Below are positions 35,816 to 45,336 of a stretch of DNA of 64,000 bases, one piece after another. The stretch is taken from contig CP006667.1 of assembly GCA_000471925.1 (NCBI GenBank), positions 1,550,001-1,614,000 on the forward strand, given 5' to 3'. The stretch is from Ralstonia pickettii DTP0602 (GTDB lineage: Bacteria > Pseudomonadota > Gammaproteobacteria > Burkholderiales > Burkholderiaceae). Position 1 is the stretch's first letter. Each line of letters starts with the position of its first letter. The notes under the pieces were generated by a model, which was not told the DNA's origin, did no database searches, and saw nothing but the letters and a program-made list of their open reading frames with translations. The position numbers and the translations under genes are program-made.

Positions 35816-36512
35816 GTCCTCTTCCATTCTCGCCGTCGAGTCTCTCGGAAAGACCGTTGCCGACACGACAGGTTCGCTGACGATTTTGCACGACGTGTCC
35901 TTTTCCGTCACGCCGGGCGAAACGCTCGCCATCGTGGGGGCATCCGGATCGGGCAAGTCGACGCTGCTCGGGCTGCTCGCGGGGCTGGACCTGCCCAGCG
36001 CCGGCACCGTGCACCTGCAGGGCCAGGACCTGTATGCGCTCGACGAGGACCAACGCGCGGCGCTGCGCGGCCGCCATGTCGGCTTCGTGTTCCAGTCGTT
36101 CCAGCTGGTCGCTCACCTGACCGCGCTGGAAAACGTAATGCTGCCGCTGGAGCTGCGCGGCGAAACCTCGCAGGTGCGCGAACGCGCGGTGGACATGCTG
36201 CAGCGCGTGGGCCTGGGCGCGCGGCTCGGGCACTACCCGCGCACGCTGTCGGGCGGCGAGCAGCAGCGCGTGGCGCTGGCGCGCGCGTTCGTGGCGCGCC
36301 CGGATATCCTGTTTGCCGACGAGCCGACCGGCAGCCTCGATACCGCCACCGGCGAAGCGGTGATCGCGCTGATGTTCGAGCTCAACCGCGATGCCGGCTC
36401 TACGCTGGTGCTGGTCACGCACGACCGCTCGGTGGCGGCGCGCTGCGCCCGTATCCTGACCATCGACGCGGGCCGCGTGGCCAGCGACGAATGGATGGGC
36501 GCGGAAGTCTAG
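35814..36512 (+). CDS. ybbA: YbbA-like ABC transporter ATP-binding protein
   Basis: 232-residue LolD/MacB-family ATPase: Walker [10 protein letters not shown] (42-50), the family segment [27 protein letters not shown], signature [16 protein letters not shown] and Walker [13 protein letters not shown]. In E. coli YbbA works with the large permease YbbP encoded next to it. Here no permease follows: pgi lies convergent 15 bases away. It is either an orphan with an unlinked partner or a relic. The start codon ATG (35814-35816) overlaps the tesA start, so its promoter must lie within tesA coding sequence. Confidence 0.9.
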   Translation: MSSSILAVESLGKTVADTTGSLTILHDVSFSVTPGETLAIVGASGSGKSTLLGLLAGLDLPSAGTVHLQGQDLYALDEDQRAALRGRHVGFVFQSFQLVAHLTALENVMLPLELRGETSQVRERAVDMLQRVGLGARLGHYPRTLSGGEQQRVALARAFVARPDILFADEPTGSLDTATGEAVIALMFELNRDAGSTLVLVTHDRSVAARCARILTIDAGRVASDEWMGAEV

Positions 36513-36527
36513 CGGCCTGGCAGCGGT

Positions 36528-38171
36528 CTAGCTCGCCGCGCCGGCCTTCAGCACCGCGCGGGCGCGGTCGATCAGCGCCGAGGTCGATGCATCGTGCTGG
36601 CCCGTGCTGTCGCCGGTCAGCTCGGCCTCGATCGGGCGCGCCAGGATCTTGCCCAGCTCCACGCCCCACTGGTCGAACGAATTGATGTTCCAGACTACGC
36701 CCTGCACGAAGGTGCGGTGCTCGTACAGCGCAATCAGCGCGCCCAGCACATGCGGCGTCAGGTCTTCCATCAGCAGCATATTGCTGGGCCGGTTGCCGTC
36801 GAACACCATATGCGCGATGCGCACCTCATCGGTCAGGCCGGCGGCGCGCAACTCATCGGCGCTGCGCCCGCGCATCAGCGCCTCGGCCTGCGCGAAGCAG
36901 TTGGCCAGCAGCTTGGCATGATGGCCCGGCAGCCGGCGCGGCGGTACCAGCGGCGCGACGAAGTCCACCGGCACCACCTGCGAGCCCTGGTGGATCTGCT
37001 GGAAGTAGGCATGCTGGCCGTTGGTGCCGGCCGTGCCCCACACCACTGGCGAGGTATGGGTGCGCACGCGCTGCCCGTCGAGCTGCACCGATTTGCCGTT
37101 GCTCTCCATCTCCAGCTGCTGCAGGAACGCGGGAAACAGTTCCAGCGAGGTGGAGTAGGGCGCCATGCAACTGGTCGGCAGGTGCCAGAAATTGCGGTAC
37201 CAGATGCCCAGCATGCCGAGGATCACCGGCATGTTGCGCTCCAGCGGCGCGGTGCGGAAGTGCTCGTCCATCGCGCGCCCGCCTGCCAGCAGGTCGGCAA
37301 AGGCATTGAAGCCCACCGCCAGCGTGATCGACAGGCCGACCGACGACCACAGCGAGAAGCGCCCGCCGATCCAGTCCCAGAACTCGAACATATTGGCCGG
37401 GTCGATGCCGAACTCGCGCACCGCGTCGGTATTGGTCGAGACCGCGACGAAGTGCTTCGCCAGATCGCCCTCGGCCACGCCGTTGGCAACGAACCAGGCG
37501 CGCGCGCTGCGCGCATTGGCCATGGTTTCCAGCGTAGTAAAGGTCTTGGAGCAGACGATCACCAGGGTGTGTTGCGCATCGAGCCGCACCAGCGTCTCGG
37601 CCAGGTCGGTGCCGTCCACATTGGAGACGAAGTGCATGCGCGGGCCGGCCTGGCCGTCGGCGTCGGACAGGTGGGACAGCGCGCGGCACACCATGCGCGG
37701 CCCCAGGTCGGAGCCGCCGATGCCGACATTGATGACGTCGGTGATGCGCTCGCCGGTGGCGCCTTTCCAGGCGCCGCTGCGCACGCGCTCGGAAAAGTCG
37801 CGCATGCGCACCAGCACCTTCTGGATCGCCGGCATGACCTGCTCGCCGTCGACCTTGTAGCCGGCGCCGGCGGTGGCGCGCAGTGCGACGTGCAGCGCTG
37901 CGCGATCCTCGGTGGTGTTGATGTGTTCGCCGGCGAACATCGCGTCACGACGCTTTGGCACGCCGGCTTCGGCGGCGAGCTGCACCAGCAGCCGCATGGT
38001 CTCAGGCGTGATGCGGTTCTTCGAGTAGTCGAGATAGAGCCCGGCGGCTTCCATCGAGAATTGCGCGACGCGTTGCGCGCCTTCTCCGTCGAACCAGTCG
38101 CGCATCTGTGCGTCGCGAAGGGTGTCGTGGTGCCGCAGCAGGGCATTCCAGGCGTGAAGGTCAGTGGGCAT
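36528..38171 (-). CDS. pgi: glucose-6-phosphate isomerase
   Basis: 547-residue cytoplasmic enzyme interconverting glucose 6-phosphate and fructose 6-phosphate. Family signatures: GIGGSDLGPRMVCRAL for phosphate binding, TNTDAVREFGID, GTNGQHAYFQQIHQG containing the catalytic region, and FDQWGVELGK near the C-terminus. Length is standard (549 in E. coli). It ends convergently with ybbA. Upstream on the minus strand TATACT (38230-38225) could be its -10 element, without a clear -35. Confidence 0.97.
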   Translation of the reverse strand: MPTDLHAWNALLRHHDTLRDAQMRDWFDGEGAQRVAQFSMEAAGLYLDYSKNRITPETMRLLVQLAAEAGVPKRRDAMFAGEHINTTEDRAALHVALRATAGAGYKVDGEQVMPAIQKVLVRMRDFSERVRSGAWKGATGERITDVINVGIGGSDLGPRMVCRALSHLSDADGQAGPRMHFVSNVDGTDLAETLVRLDAQHTLVIVCSKTFTTLETMANARSARAWFVANGVAEGDLAKHFVAVSTNTDAVREFGIDPANMFEFWDWIGGRFSLWSSVGLSITLAVGFNAFADLLAGGRAMDEHFRTAPLERNMPVILGMLGIWYRNFWHLPTSCMAPYSTSLELFPAFLQQLEMESNGKSVQLDGQRVRTHTSPVVWGTAGTNGQHAYFQQIHQGSQVVPVDFVAPLVPPRRLPGHHAKLLANCFAQAEALMRGRSADELRAAGLTDEVRIAHMVFDGNRPSNMLLMEDLTPHVLGALIALYEHRTFVQGVVWNINSFDQWGVELGKILARPIEAELTGDSTGQHDASTSALIDRARAVLKAGAAS

Positions 38172-38306
38172 GCAGGGCGAGGAAGTTGCAGGAGCGCGAG
38201 TGCGCCCGGCGGCGCACCATTGAAAGTATATCGCTTACGCCGGCGCACTTTGGCTGACGGCGCACGCAAGTCGTTACCACATGCAACATAGCAGGCGGCA
38301 TGCCAG

Positions 38307-39272
38307 CTAAGTATCGGACATTGTCTGACGGCGTGCGGCCCCGAGGCGACTGGCCACCGCACGCAGCACCGGCTCGCCGCCCGCGACGCACAGGCCACCC
38401 ACGCAGATGATGGCGATACCGCCCGCGGTGGTCCAGTCTGGCAGTTGGCCGAAGGCCAGGTAGCCGATCACCGTGGCCGACACGATCTGCAGGTACAGGA
38501 AGGGGCTGAGGAACGACGCATCGGCGTACTGGAAGGCGCGGATGACGAAGTAGTGGCCCAGGGACCCGGTAATCCCCGCGGATAGCAGCAGCGCACATTG
38601 CAGCGGCGTGGGCCAGGCGCTGAACCAGAAGAACGGCACGATCAGCGTGGTCAGGCAGGCGCCGGTTACGCCGCTCTGGATCAGCGTGGTTATCGGCGCA
38701 TCGTGCGCGGCGATGCGACGCGTCAGCATCTGCATTAGCGCGAACACCAGCGCCGATACCAGGCCCAGGCCCACGCCGAGCGGACTCAACTGGCCGCCCG
38801 GGCGCACGACCACCAGCATGCCGGCAAAGCCGACCACCACGCCGGTCCAGCGCATCCAGCGCGCATGGCGTCCGGGGCGTTCGCCCAGCAGCCACGGGGA
38901 CAGCGCCACCACAAACAGCGGCGCGCAGAAGTTCAGCGCCGTGGCCTGCGCCAGCGGCATCAGCATCAGCACGCTGAAGAACACCAGCGTCGACACCAGC
39001 ATCAGCCCGCCGCGCAGCCATTGCAGCCCGGGCTTCGCGGGGCGCCATTGGCGGCGCCAGCCGGCCGGGCCGAGCAGCAGGAAGATCGCGACCACATGGC
39101 CGACATAGCGCACCCATGCCACCGCCACCAGCGGCAGTCCTTGCTGTGTCAGGGTCTTGCTGGTGGCGTCGAGCAGGCTCAGGATCCATTGCCCGACCAC
39201 CAGCAGCGCGATGCCGGTGAGCAGGTGACGCCGGTCGGCCGGATCGCGCAGCAGTGCCGCGCGCGCCGTCAT
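38307..39272 (-). CDS. EamA/DMT-superfamily membrane transporter
   Basis: 321-residue inner-membrane protein with ten predicted membrane segments in two EamA repeats (about 20-150 and 165-300). The second half shows ALLLSAGITGSLGHYFVIRAFQYADASFLSPFLYLQIVSA-type sequence, typical of RarD/YdcZ-like exporters of amino acids or metabolites. The start ATG at 39272 overlaps the nnr stop (ATGA), pointing to translational coupling. As last gene of the amidase-TRAP-dadA-nnr group it may export a by-product, but it may equally be a general exporter. Confidence 0.88.
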   Translation of the reverse strand: MTARAALLRDPADRRHLLTGIALLVVGQWILSLLDATSKTLTQQGLPLVAVAWVRYVGHVVAIFLLLGPAGWRRQWRPAKPGLQWLRGGLMLVSTLVFFSVLMLMPLAQATALNFCAPLFVVALSPWLLGERPGRHARWMRWTGVVVGFAGMLVVVRPGGQLSPLGVGLGLVSALVFALMQMLTRRIAAHDAPITTLIQSGVTGACLTTLIVPFFWFSAWPTPLQCALLLSAGITGSLGHYFVIRAFQYADASFLSPFLYLQIVSATVIGYLAFGQLPDWTTAGGIAIICVGGLCVAGGEPVLRAVASRLGAARRQTMSDT

Positions 39273-40870
39273 GCGCCGGCTCCGGACAGCAACTGGTTGA
39301 ATACGGATCGCGCCGGCATATACAGTTCGCTCGCGGTGACGCCGGCGGGGCCGGTGCCTTGCGCGACGAGCACATCGGCGGCGCGGCCGTGGATCCACAC
39401 CGCCGCCTGCGCCGCGGCGAGCGGCGGCATGCCTTGTGCCAGCAGTGCGCCCAGCATGCCGGCCAGCACATCGCCGGTGCCGGCGCTGGCGAGCGCCGCG
39501 TTGCCGGTCGGGTTCAGCGTGCAAGGGCTGCCGTCAGGCGCGGCGATCACGGTGCCCGATCCTTTCAGCACCACCACGGCTTGCCACTGCGTCGCCAGCG
39601 CCGCGGCAGCAGCGGGCCGGTCGCGCTGTATCTCGGCAACGGGGGCGCCCATCAGTCGCGCGGCCTCCAGCGGGTGCGGCGTCATCACGCACGGTGCGCC
39701 GCCGGCGGCGAGCGCGCCCGCCAGCGCCGGATCGGCGGCCAGCAGGTTCAGCGCATCGGCATCGAGCACCAGCGGCACCGGAGCGCCTTGCAGCAGGCGC
39801 GCGAACTGCCGGTGCGCGTTGGCGTCCGTGCCCATGCCCGGGCCGATCACCAGCGCTGATATCGAGGACAGCGGCAATCCGTCCAGCGGATGCAGCATCA
39901 GCTCGGGATGCTGCGGATCGACCAGCGGCGCCGACTGCGCCAGAAAGCCGATATGCACCTTGCCCGCACCCAGGTACTGCGCCGCGCGCGCGCCCAGCAG
40001 CGGCGCCCCGGTCATGCCGAGATTGCCCCCAACGATTGCCAGCGAGCCATGTGTGCCTTTGTTGCTGGCATGGTGGCGCCGCGGCAGCGCGGCATCAAAC
40101 AGGGCGGGGCCGTTGACCATGGCATCGGGCGCCTCGGCCAGCGGGGCGTTGTGCCCAATCCCGAGCCCGATCGGTGCGATATCCACCGCGCCCGCGCAGT
40201 CGCGCCCGTCCAGTGTCAGCAGGCCCGGCTTGGCGGCGATAAAGGTCAGCGTGCGCTGCGCGCGGATGGCGGGCGCACCGGCGCCGGTGTCGGCGAACAG
40301 CCCGCTGGGGATATCGAGCGCGAATACCGGCAAGGCACTGCGGTTGACCTGTTCGATCCACCACGCCATGGCGCCGCCAGCCGGCCGGTTCAGGCCGATG
40401 CCGAGCAGGCCGTCGACGAGTGCGGCGGTGTCCGCGGGCCAGTCAATGTCATGCGAGGTGTCCATGGTCGCCACCACGCGCACCGGCACGCCTGCTGCGC
40501 GCGCCTGCTGCCAGGCGATGGCGGCATCGGCCGGCAGGCGGTCGGGGTCGGCGGCCAGCCACAGCTGCACCGCGCGGCCGTCGCCGTGCAGCTGTGTGGC
40601 GGCCACCAGCGCATCGCCGCCGTTGTTGCCGGGGCCGGCCAGGAACAGCAGCGGTCCTGCCGGTGCGTGTTGCGCCAGCCATTGCGCCGCGGCAGTGCCG
40701 GCGCGGGACATCAGCGTGAAGGCGGGCAACTGCCCCAGCGCGGCGCTCTCGATGCGGCGGATGGCGGCCACATCGTAGAGGGCAATGGGGGAGGGTGAGG
40801 CCGCGTCAAGCGCGAACCAGCCGTCGCCATTGTCTTGCGGCGAGGCGGTGGAGGAGTCAGAGAGGCTCAT
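39269..40870 (-). CDS. nnr: bifunctional NAD(P)H-hydrate epimerase/ADP-dependent NAD(P)H-hydrate dehydratase
   Basis: 533-residue metabolite-repair enzyme that returns damaged NADHX/NADPHX to NAD(P)H. The N-terminal YjeF_N epimerase domain shows FLAGPGNNGGDALVAATQL and the C-terminal ribokinase-like domain shows GSLAIVGGNLGMTGA, GPGMGTD and NPTGNAALASAGTGDVLAGML, the site of ADP-dependent dehydration. The two-domain arrangement equals E. coli YjeF. It begins 5 bases after the dadA stop and its TGA overlaps the ATG of the DMT transporter, so all three are probably one transcript. Confidence 0.94.
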   Translation of the reverse strand: MSLSDSSTASPQDNGDGWFALDAASPSPIALYDVAAIRRIESAALGQLPAFTLMSRAGTAAAQWLAQHAPAGPLLFLAGPGNNGGDALVAATQLHGDGRAVQLWLAADPDRLPADAAIAWQQARAAGVPVRVVATMDTSHDIDWPADTAALVDGLLGIGLNRPAGGAMAWWIEQVNRSALPVFALDIPSGLFADTGAGAPAIRAQRTLTFIAAKPGLLTLDGRDCAGAVDIAPIGLGIGHNAPLAEAPDAMVNGPALFDAALPRRHHASNKGTHGSLAIVGGNLGMTGAPLLGARAAQYLGAGKVHIGFLAQSAPLVDPQHPELMLHPLDGLPLSSISALVIGPGMGTDANAHRQFARLLQGAPVPLVLDADALNLLAADPALAGALAAGGAPCVMTPHPLEAARLMGAPVAEIQRDRPAAAAALATQWQAVVVLKGSGTVIAAPDGSPCTLNPTGNAALASAGTGDVLAGMLGALLAQGMPPLAAAQAAVWIHGRAADVLVAQGTGPAGVTASELYMPARSVFNQLLSGAGA

Positions 40871-40875
40871 GTTGG

Positions 40876-42174
40876 CTATCTGGCCGGCCCGAGCCCGTAG
40901 CGGTCCGGCAGCAGGCCTTCCATGTCGATGTCGGGGCCGCCGGAGGCAGCGGCACTGGCGGCGATCTGGTCAGCCACAATCTTGCCCGATCCGCAGCTCA
41001 TCGCCCAGCCCGTCGAGCCATGGCCCAGGTTGAGGAACAGGCCGGGCACCGAGGTGGGCCCGATCAGCGGCGGCCCGTCCGGCAGCATCGGCCGCGCGCC
41101 GGCCCATTGGGTGGCTTCCTGGTAGTTGCCGGCCACCGGGAACCAGTCGCGCGCGACCTTGATCAGCGTGCGCAGCGCCGCGGGCCGCAGGTCCAGCCTG
41201 CGCGAGCCCAGTTCCGCCGTGCCCGCCACGCGCAGCCGGTTGCCCATGCGCGTGATCGCGATCTTGTACGACTCGTCCATCAGCGCGCCCAGCGGCGCCT
41301 GCAGCTCGTCGCGGACCATCACCGTCACCGAATAGCCCTTGACCGGATATAGCGGCACGCGCAGGCCCAGCGGATGCAGCAGCGCGGTGCTGTCGGCGCC
41401 GGCGGCGACCAGTATGCGGTCGCCGCTCAGCACGGGGGCGGCGCCATTCTTGCCGTCTGGCGACAGCTCGACCTGCAGCTTGCCGGCCTTGTCGGGCCGG
41501 ATGCGCATCACCTGCGTGTCAAAACGGAAGGACACCCCCGCCGCCTCGGCATGCCGGTGCAGCGCGCGCACGAACATCGGGCAATTGCCCGACTCGTCTT
41601 CGGGCAGGTGCAGGCCGCCGGCCAGCGGCGTGTCGGCGGCGAGGCCCGGCTCGATGCGGCGGCATTCCTGCGCGCTCACCAGCCGGTGTGGGACGTTGTT
41701 CTCGCGCAGCAGCGCCACGGCGGGCGCGGCCAGGTCCAGGTCGCGCGCGCTGCGGAACAGTTGCAGGTAGCCCTGCGACTGCTCGTAGTCGATCTCCAGC
41801 TCGGTGCGCAGCCGGTGCAGGCAATCGCGGCTGTAGAAGGCCAGGCGCTGCATGCGCAGCTTGTTGGCGCGGTAGCGTTCCAGCTTGCATTCGCCCAGCC
41901 AGCGCGCGATCCAGCGCCACATGGCGGGATCCGCGGAAGGGCGGAACACCACCGGCGCCTCGCGGGCAAAGAGCGTGCGCAGGACCTTGCCGGGCATGCC
42001 CGGGGCGGCCCACGGCGTGACATAACCGGGCGCAATGACGCCGGCATTGCCAAAGCTGGTCTCCTGCGCAGGCGCGCCGCGGCGCTCCAGCACGGTCACG
42101 TCGAAACCGGCCTGCCGCAGGTACCAGGCGGAACAGACGCCGATCGCGCCGGCGCCGATGACGATCACATGCAT
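40876..42174 (-). CDS. dadA: D-amino acid dehydrogenase (DadA type)
   Basis: 432-residue FAD-dependent, membrane-associated dehydrogenase that deaminates D-amino acids to 2-keto acids and passes electrons to the respiratory chain. N-terminal dinucleotide motif VIGAGAIGVCSAWYL, then ETSFGNAGVIAPGYVTPWAAPGMP, which is diagnostic for DadA, and the C-terminal GHGSTGWAMSCGSGKIVAD. Starting at ATG 42174 gives exactly the 432 residues of E. coli DadA; a GTG six codons upstream is the alternative. It follows the TRAP transporter by 72 bases. No alanine racemase (dadX) is adjacent. Confidence 0.9.
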   Translation of the reverse strand: MHVIVIGAGAIGVCSAWYLRQAGFDVTVLERRGAPAQETSFGNAGVIAPGYVTPWAAPGMPGKVLRTLFAREAPVVFRPSADPAMWRWIARWLGECKLERYRANKLRMQRLAFYSRDCLHRLRTELEIDYEQSQGYLQLFRSARDLDLAAPAVALLRENNVPHRLVSAQECRRIEPGLAADTPLAGGLHLPEDESGNCPMFVRALHRHAEAAGVSFRFDTQVMRIRPDKAGKLQVELSPDGKNGAAPVLSGDRILVAAGADSTALLHPLGLRVPLYPVKGYSVTVMVRDELQAPLGALMDESYKIAITRMGNRLRVAGTAELGSRRLDLRPAALRTLIKVARDWFPVAGNYQEATQWAGARPMLPDGPPLIGPTSVPGLFLNLGHGSTGWAMSCGSGKIVADQIAASAAASGGPDIDMEGLLPDRYGLGPAR

Positions 42175-42246
42175 CTGGCGGGTTGCCTCCACGTTGCCGC
42201 CGCGCCGGCAGTCGGTCGGACAGCGGTCCGGGCGGCCCGGCCTATG

Positions 42247-43557
42247 CTATTTGACTTCCTTCTGCATGACAATGTCCGGCAGCCAGGTGACCACGTTGGG
42301 CCAGATCGTGATGATGGCGATGGCCACCACCATCATCATGAAGAAGGGCAGCGATACCCGGGCGATGTAGTTGCTGTCCTTGCCCGTCATGCTCTGCAAT
42401 ACGAACAGGTTGAAGCCCACTGGCGGCGTCACCTCCGCGATCTCCACCAGCAGCACGATAAAGATGCCGAACCAGACGAGGTCAAAGCCGGCCGCCTGCA
42501 CCATCGGCAGCACCGTCGCCGTGGTCAGCGCGATCATCGAGATGCCGTCCAGCGCGGTGCCCAGCACGATGTAGATCACCGTCAGCACCGCGATCAGTGC
42601 CCACGGCGACAGGTGCAGCGCCGCCACCCACTCGGCCAGCGCGCGCGGGATGCCGGTAAAGCTCATGGTCACCGACAGGAACGAGGTTGCGCCCAGCACG
42701 AACATGATCATCGCCGTCAGCCGCGTGGCCGACATCAGGCTGTCCCAGAACGCCGCGCGTGTCAGCGAGCCGCCCGCCCAGGCCAGCGCCAGCGACGCCA
42801 CCACGCCGTAGGCGGCGGCCTCGGTGGCGGTGGAGTAGCCGCTGATCATGATCCAGGCGATAAAGGCGATCAGCACGATGCACGGCAGCAGCTGCCGGAT
42901 CGACGCCAGCCGCGTGCGCCAGCCGAAGTGCTCCGAAGCCGGGGTCTTGTCCGGGTTGGCCAGCGCCCAGACCACGATATAGCCCGAGAACAGCACCATC
43001 AGCAGCAGACCCGGCAAGAAGCCGGCCAGGAACACGCGGATGATCGACACGTCCGCCGAGACCGCGTACACCACCATCGTGATGGACGGCGGGATCAGGA
43101 TGCCCAGTGTGCCCGCGCAGGACAGCGAACCGAGCGTGATGCGCTCGTCGTAGCCGCGCCGCGTCAGTTCCGGCAGCGCCGACTTGGCAATCGTCGCGCA
43201 GGTGGCTGCCGACGACCCCGACACCGAGCCGAAGATGCCGCAGCCCAGGATGTTGACGTGCATCAGCCGCCCGGGCAGCCAGTTCAGCCACGGCGAGAGG
43301 CCGCTGAACATCTGCTCGCTCAGCTTGGTGCGGAACAGGATCTCGCCCATCCAGACAAAGAGCGGCAGCGAGGCCAGCGTGTAGGACGCGCTCGACGACC
43401 ACCACGCATTGGCCAGGCTCACCAGCGCCTCGCGGTCGGAAAACACCACCAGGCCGACCCAGGAGGTGACCGCGATGGCCACCGGGATCCATGTGCCGAT
43501 CGCGAGGAAGACGATCAGCACCACCAGCAGGACCAGCGCAACCAATACCGTGCTCAT
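42247..43557 (-). CDS. dctM: TRAP transporter large permease (DctM)
   Basis: 436-residue membrane protein with about 12 hydrophobic segments, the ion-coupled translocation subunit of a TRAP transporter. Conserved stretches: LPLFVWMGEILFRT, GCGIFGSVSGSSAATCATIAKSALPEL, AGTLGILIPPSITMVVYAVSADVS and VAEVTPPVGFNLFV-like ITPPVGFN near the end. ATG 43557 shares its A with the stop of dctQ (TGATG), so translation is coupled. Substrate is set by the DctP protein encoded upstream. Confidence 0.95.
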   Translation of the reverse strand: MSTVLVALVLLVVLIVFLAIGTWIPVAIAVTSWVGLVVFSDREALVSLANAWWSSSASYTLASLPLFVWMGEILFRTKLSEQMFSGLSPWLNWLPGRLMHVNILGCGIFGSVSGSSAATCATIAKSALPELTRRGYDERITLGSLSCAGTLGILIPPSITMVVYAVSADVSIIRVFLAGFLPGLLLMVLFSGYIVVWALANPDKTPASEHFGWRTRLASIRQLLPCIVLIAFIAWIMISGYSTATEAAAYGVVASLALAWAGGSLTRAAFWDSLMSATRLTAMIMFVLGATSFLSVTMSFTGIPRALAEWVAALHLSPWALIAVLTVIYIVLGTALDGISMIALTTATVLPMVQAAGFDLVWFGIFIVLLVEIAEVTPPVGFNLFVLQSMTGKDSNYIARVSLPFFMMMVVAIAIITIWPNVVTWLPDIVMQKEVK

Positions 43558-44108
43558 CAGACTGTCTCCCCGAAATCGCCGGCGGCGAGCTTGGCTTCCT
43601 GCGCCAGCTGGTAGCGCGGCTTGTGCCGGCGCACCACGCGCAGCCATTCATCGGCAACCGCCAGCAGGAAGCCGATGCAGCCCAGCACCGCGAAACTCTG
43701 CGGAATCCACAGCGGGATCACGATCTGGCCTTGCGAGACGTCTCCGATCTCCCAGCTCTGCCAGGCGAAGGTGCCCAGCGCCCAGGCCGCGTAGGCGGCG
43801 AACGCCACGCAGATGGAGAGCGACAGCACCTCCAGCGCCCAGCGCCGGCGCGGGCCGACCGCCTCCAGCAGCATCTCCACGCGCACGATGCCGCCGTGCT
43901 GGAAGGTCTGTCCGAGAATCAGGAAGGCCGAGGCGGCGCACAACCAGGCCACGAAATCGTCGCCGCCCTTGAACGTCACCGCGGTTTCGCGCGAGAGCGA
44001 CATCAGCACCATGATCACGCAGACCGTGAGGATGCACAGCGCGGCGAGCGTGGCGAAGAGGTCGAGCAGGCGGTCAAGCCAGCGCTTGGGAAGAGGGGGA
44101 GTTGGCAT
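43557..44108 (-). CDS. dctQ: TRAP transporter small permease (DctQ)
   Basis: 183-residue membrane protein with four hydrophobic segments (about residues 17-37, 53-73, 93-113 and 135-155), the accessory subunit that joins DctM. The segment FLILGQTFQHGGIVRVEML is characteristic. Start ATG 44108 is preferred over an upstream in-frame extension. It is separated from dctP by 132 bases that contain a stem-loop at 44180-44204. Confidence 0.9.
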   Translation of the reverse strand: MPTPPLPKRWLDRLLDLFATLAALCILTVCVIMVLMSLSRETAVTFKGGDDFVAWLCAASAFLILGQTFQHGGIVRVEMLLEAVGPRRRWALEVLSLSICVAFAAYAAWALGTFAWQSWEIGDVSQGQIVIPLWIPQSFAVLGCIGFLLAVADEWLRVVRRHKPRYQLAQEAKLAAGDFGETV

Positions 44109-44179
44109 GATGGGCAGCGGTTGGGAAAACAACAACGCGCAACGGCATCGGCCCCGCGCATAGGGCATGTGAGCGGGAG

Positions 44180-44204
44180 CCCGGCGGCGCTTACAGACGC
44201 CGGG
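44180..44204 (-). other. stem-loop between dctP and dctQ
   Basis: CCCGGCG, 11-base loop, CGCCGGG, just downstream of the dctP stop on the transcribed strand; no U-run. Same position as the hairpins after the other two binding-protein genes of the window. Confidence 0.45.
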
Positions 44205-44240
44205 ATCCCCCCTGCGCGGGCATGACGAGCCGCGGCGGCT

Positions 44241-45206
44241 TTACTTGCGATACGCGTCGAGAATGGCCTTGCCATCCTCGCCCGCACCCTTGGCCCAGTC
44301 ATCCACCATGACCTTGCCCACCTTCTGCATGTCGGCCTTGAGCTGCGGCGAAGGCGGCTGCACCGTCATGCCGTTGCGCGACAGCGTCGCCAGGTATTCC
44401 TTGGTCTTCTGCTCCGAGACCTGCCAGCCGCGCTTCTCGGCATCGGCCACGGCCTTGAGCAGCGCGTCCTGGCTCGGCTTGTCCAGCGCGGCAAAGGCCT
44501 TCTTGCTGACCACCAGCATGTTCTTGGGCAGCCAGGCGTCAACGGTGTAGAAGTACTTCACGCTTTCCCAGACCTTGGTGTCGACCCCCGTCGCGCCCGA
44601 CGACATGAAGGAGTTGACCGTGCCCGTGGCCAGCGCCTGCGCCAGGTCGGCGGCCTGGATGGTCACCGGCTGCGCGCTCACCAGCTCGGCGATGCGCGAG
44701 GTGGCAGGGTTGTACGCGCGCCACTTCAGGCCCTTCATGTCCGCGGCTGAATTGATCGGCTTGCTGGCATAGATGCCCTGCGGCGGCCAAGCCACCGCGT
44801 ACAGCAGCTTCAGGCCCTGCTTGTCGAGCACCTTCTCGGTGACCGGGCGCGACGCCTGCCACAGCTTGTAGGCATCGGTGTAGCTTGTGGCGAGGAACGG
44901 CACCGCATCGACGCCGAACACCGGGTTCTCGTTGGCCAGCAGGGACATCAGGATCTCGCCCATCTGGACCTGGCCGGTCTGCACGCCGCGCTTGATCTCA
45001 TTGGCCTTGAGCAGCGACCCGTTGGGATGCAGCACGATCTTGAGCTTGCCGCCGGTGGCCTTGTCCACGTCGCTGGCCATCTGCTGCAGGTTCTCGGTGT
45101 GCAGGTTGCTGACCGGGTAACCGGTCGGCAGGTCCCACTTGGTATCCGCCTGTACCGTCATGGCGGCCAGCGCCAGGCCGGCCGCAACGATTGCCTTGAC
45201 TCGCAT
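44241..45206 (-). CDS. dctP: TRAP transporter substrate-binding protein (DctP)
   Basis: 321-residue periplasmic receptor with a signal peptide (residues 1-20, MRVKAIVAAGLALAAMTVQA) and the DctP fold: NLQQMASDVDKATGGKLKI, the conserved LKWRAYNPATSRIAELVSAQPVTIQ with the Arg that usually binds a carboxylate, and ATGTVNSFMSSG. TRAP receptors bind organic acids, amino acids or related anions. The flanking amidase and D-amino acid dehydrogenase suggest an amino-acid or amide ligand (inference). Confidence 0.94.
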   Translation of the reverse strand: MRVKAIVAAGLALAAMTVQADTKWDLPTGYPVSNLHTENLQQMASDVDKATGGKLKIVLHPNGSLLKANEIKRGVQTGQVQMGEILMSLLANENPVFGVDAVPFLATSYTDAYKLWQASRPVTEKVLDKQGLKLLYAVAWPPQGIYASKPINSAADMKGLKWRAYNPATSRIAELVSAQPVTIQAADLAQALATGTVNSFMSSGATGVDTKVWESVKYFYTVDAWLPKNMLVVSKKAFAALDKPSQDALLKAVADAEKRGWQVSEQKTKEYLATLSRNGMTVQPPSPQLKADMQKVGKVMVDDWAKGAGEDGKAILDAYRK

Positions 45207-45271
45207 CTCGATCTCTCCTGGTGTGCGCGCGGGGGCGCGGTTGTACAGCTTGTTGCGTACTACCTGGTGCC

Positions 45272-45293
45272 GCCTGCATGTCGGACTGCAGGC
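45272..45293 (-). other. stem-loop between amidase and dctP
   Basis: GCCTGCA, 8-base loop, TGCAGGC in the 130-base gap between the amidase stop and dctP start. No U-run; could modulate the relative expression of the two genes. Confidence 0.35.
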
Positions 45294-45336
45294 AGCGCAA
45301 GATCAACGGCGCGGATTCCTGAGCGACAGGCTCGGC

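Noticed and set aside
38225..38230. TATACT (minus strand) as pgi promoter
   Set aside because: Good -10 but no recognisable -35; mentioned only in the pgi entry.
42175..42192. Upstream GTG start for dadA
   Set aside because: ATG 42174 gives the exact family length and N-terminal FAD motif; the GTG adds six residues not seen in the family.
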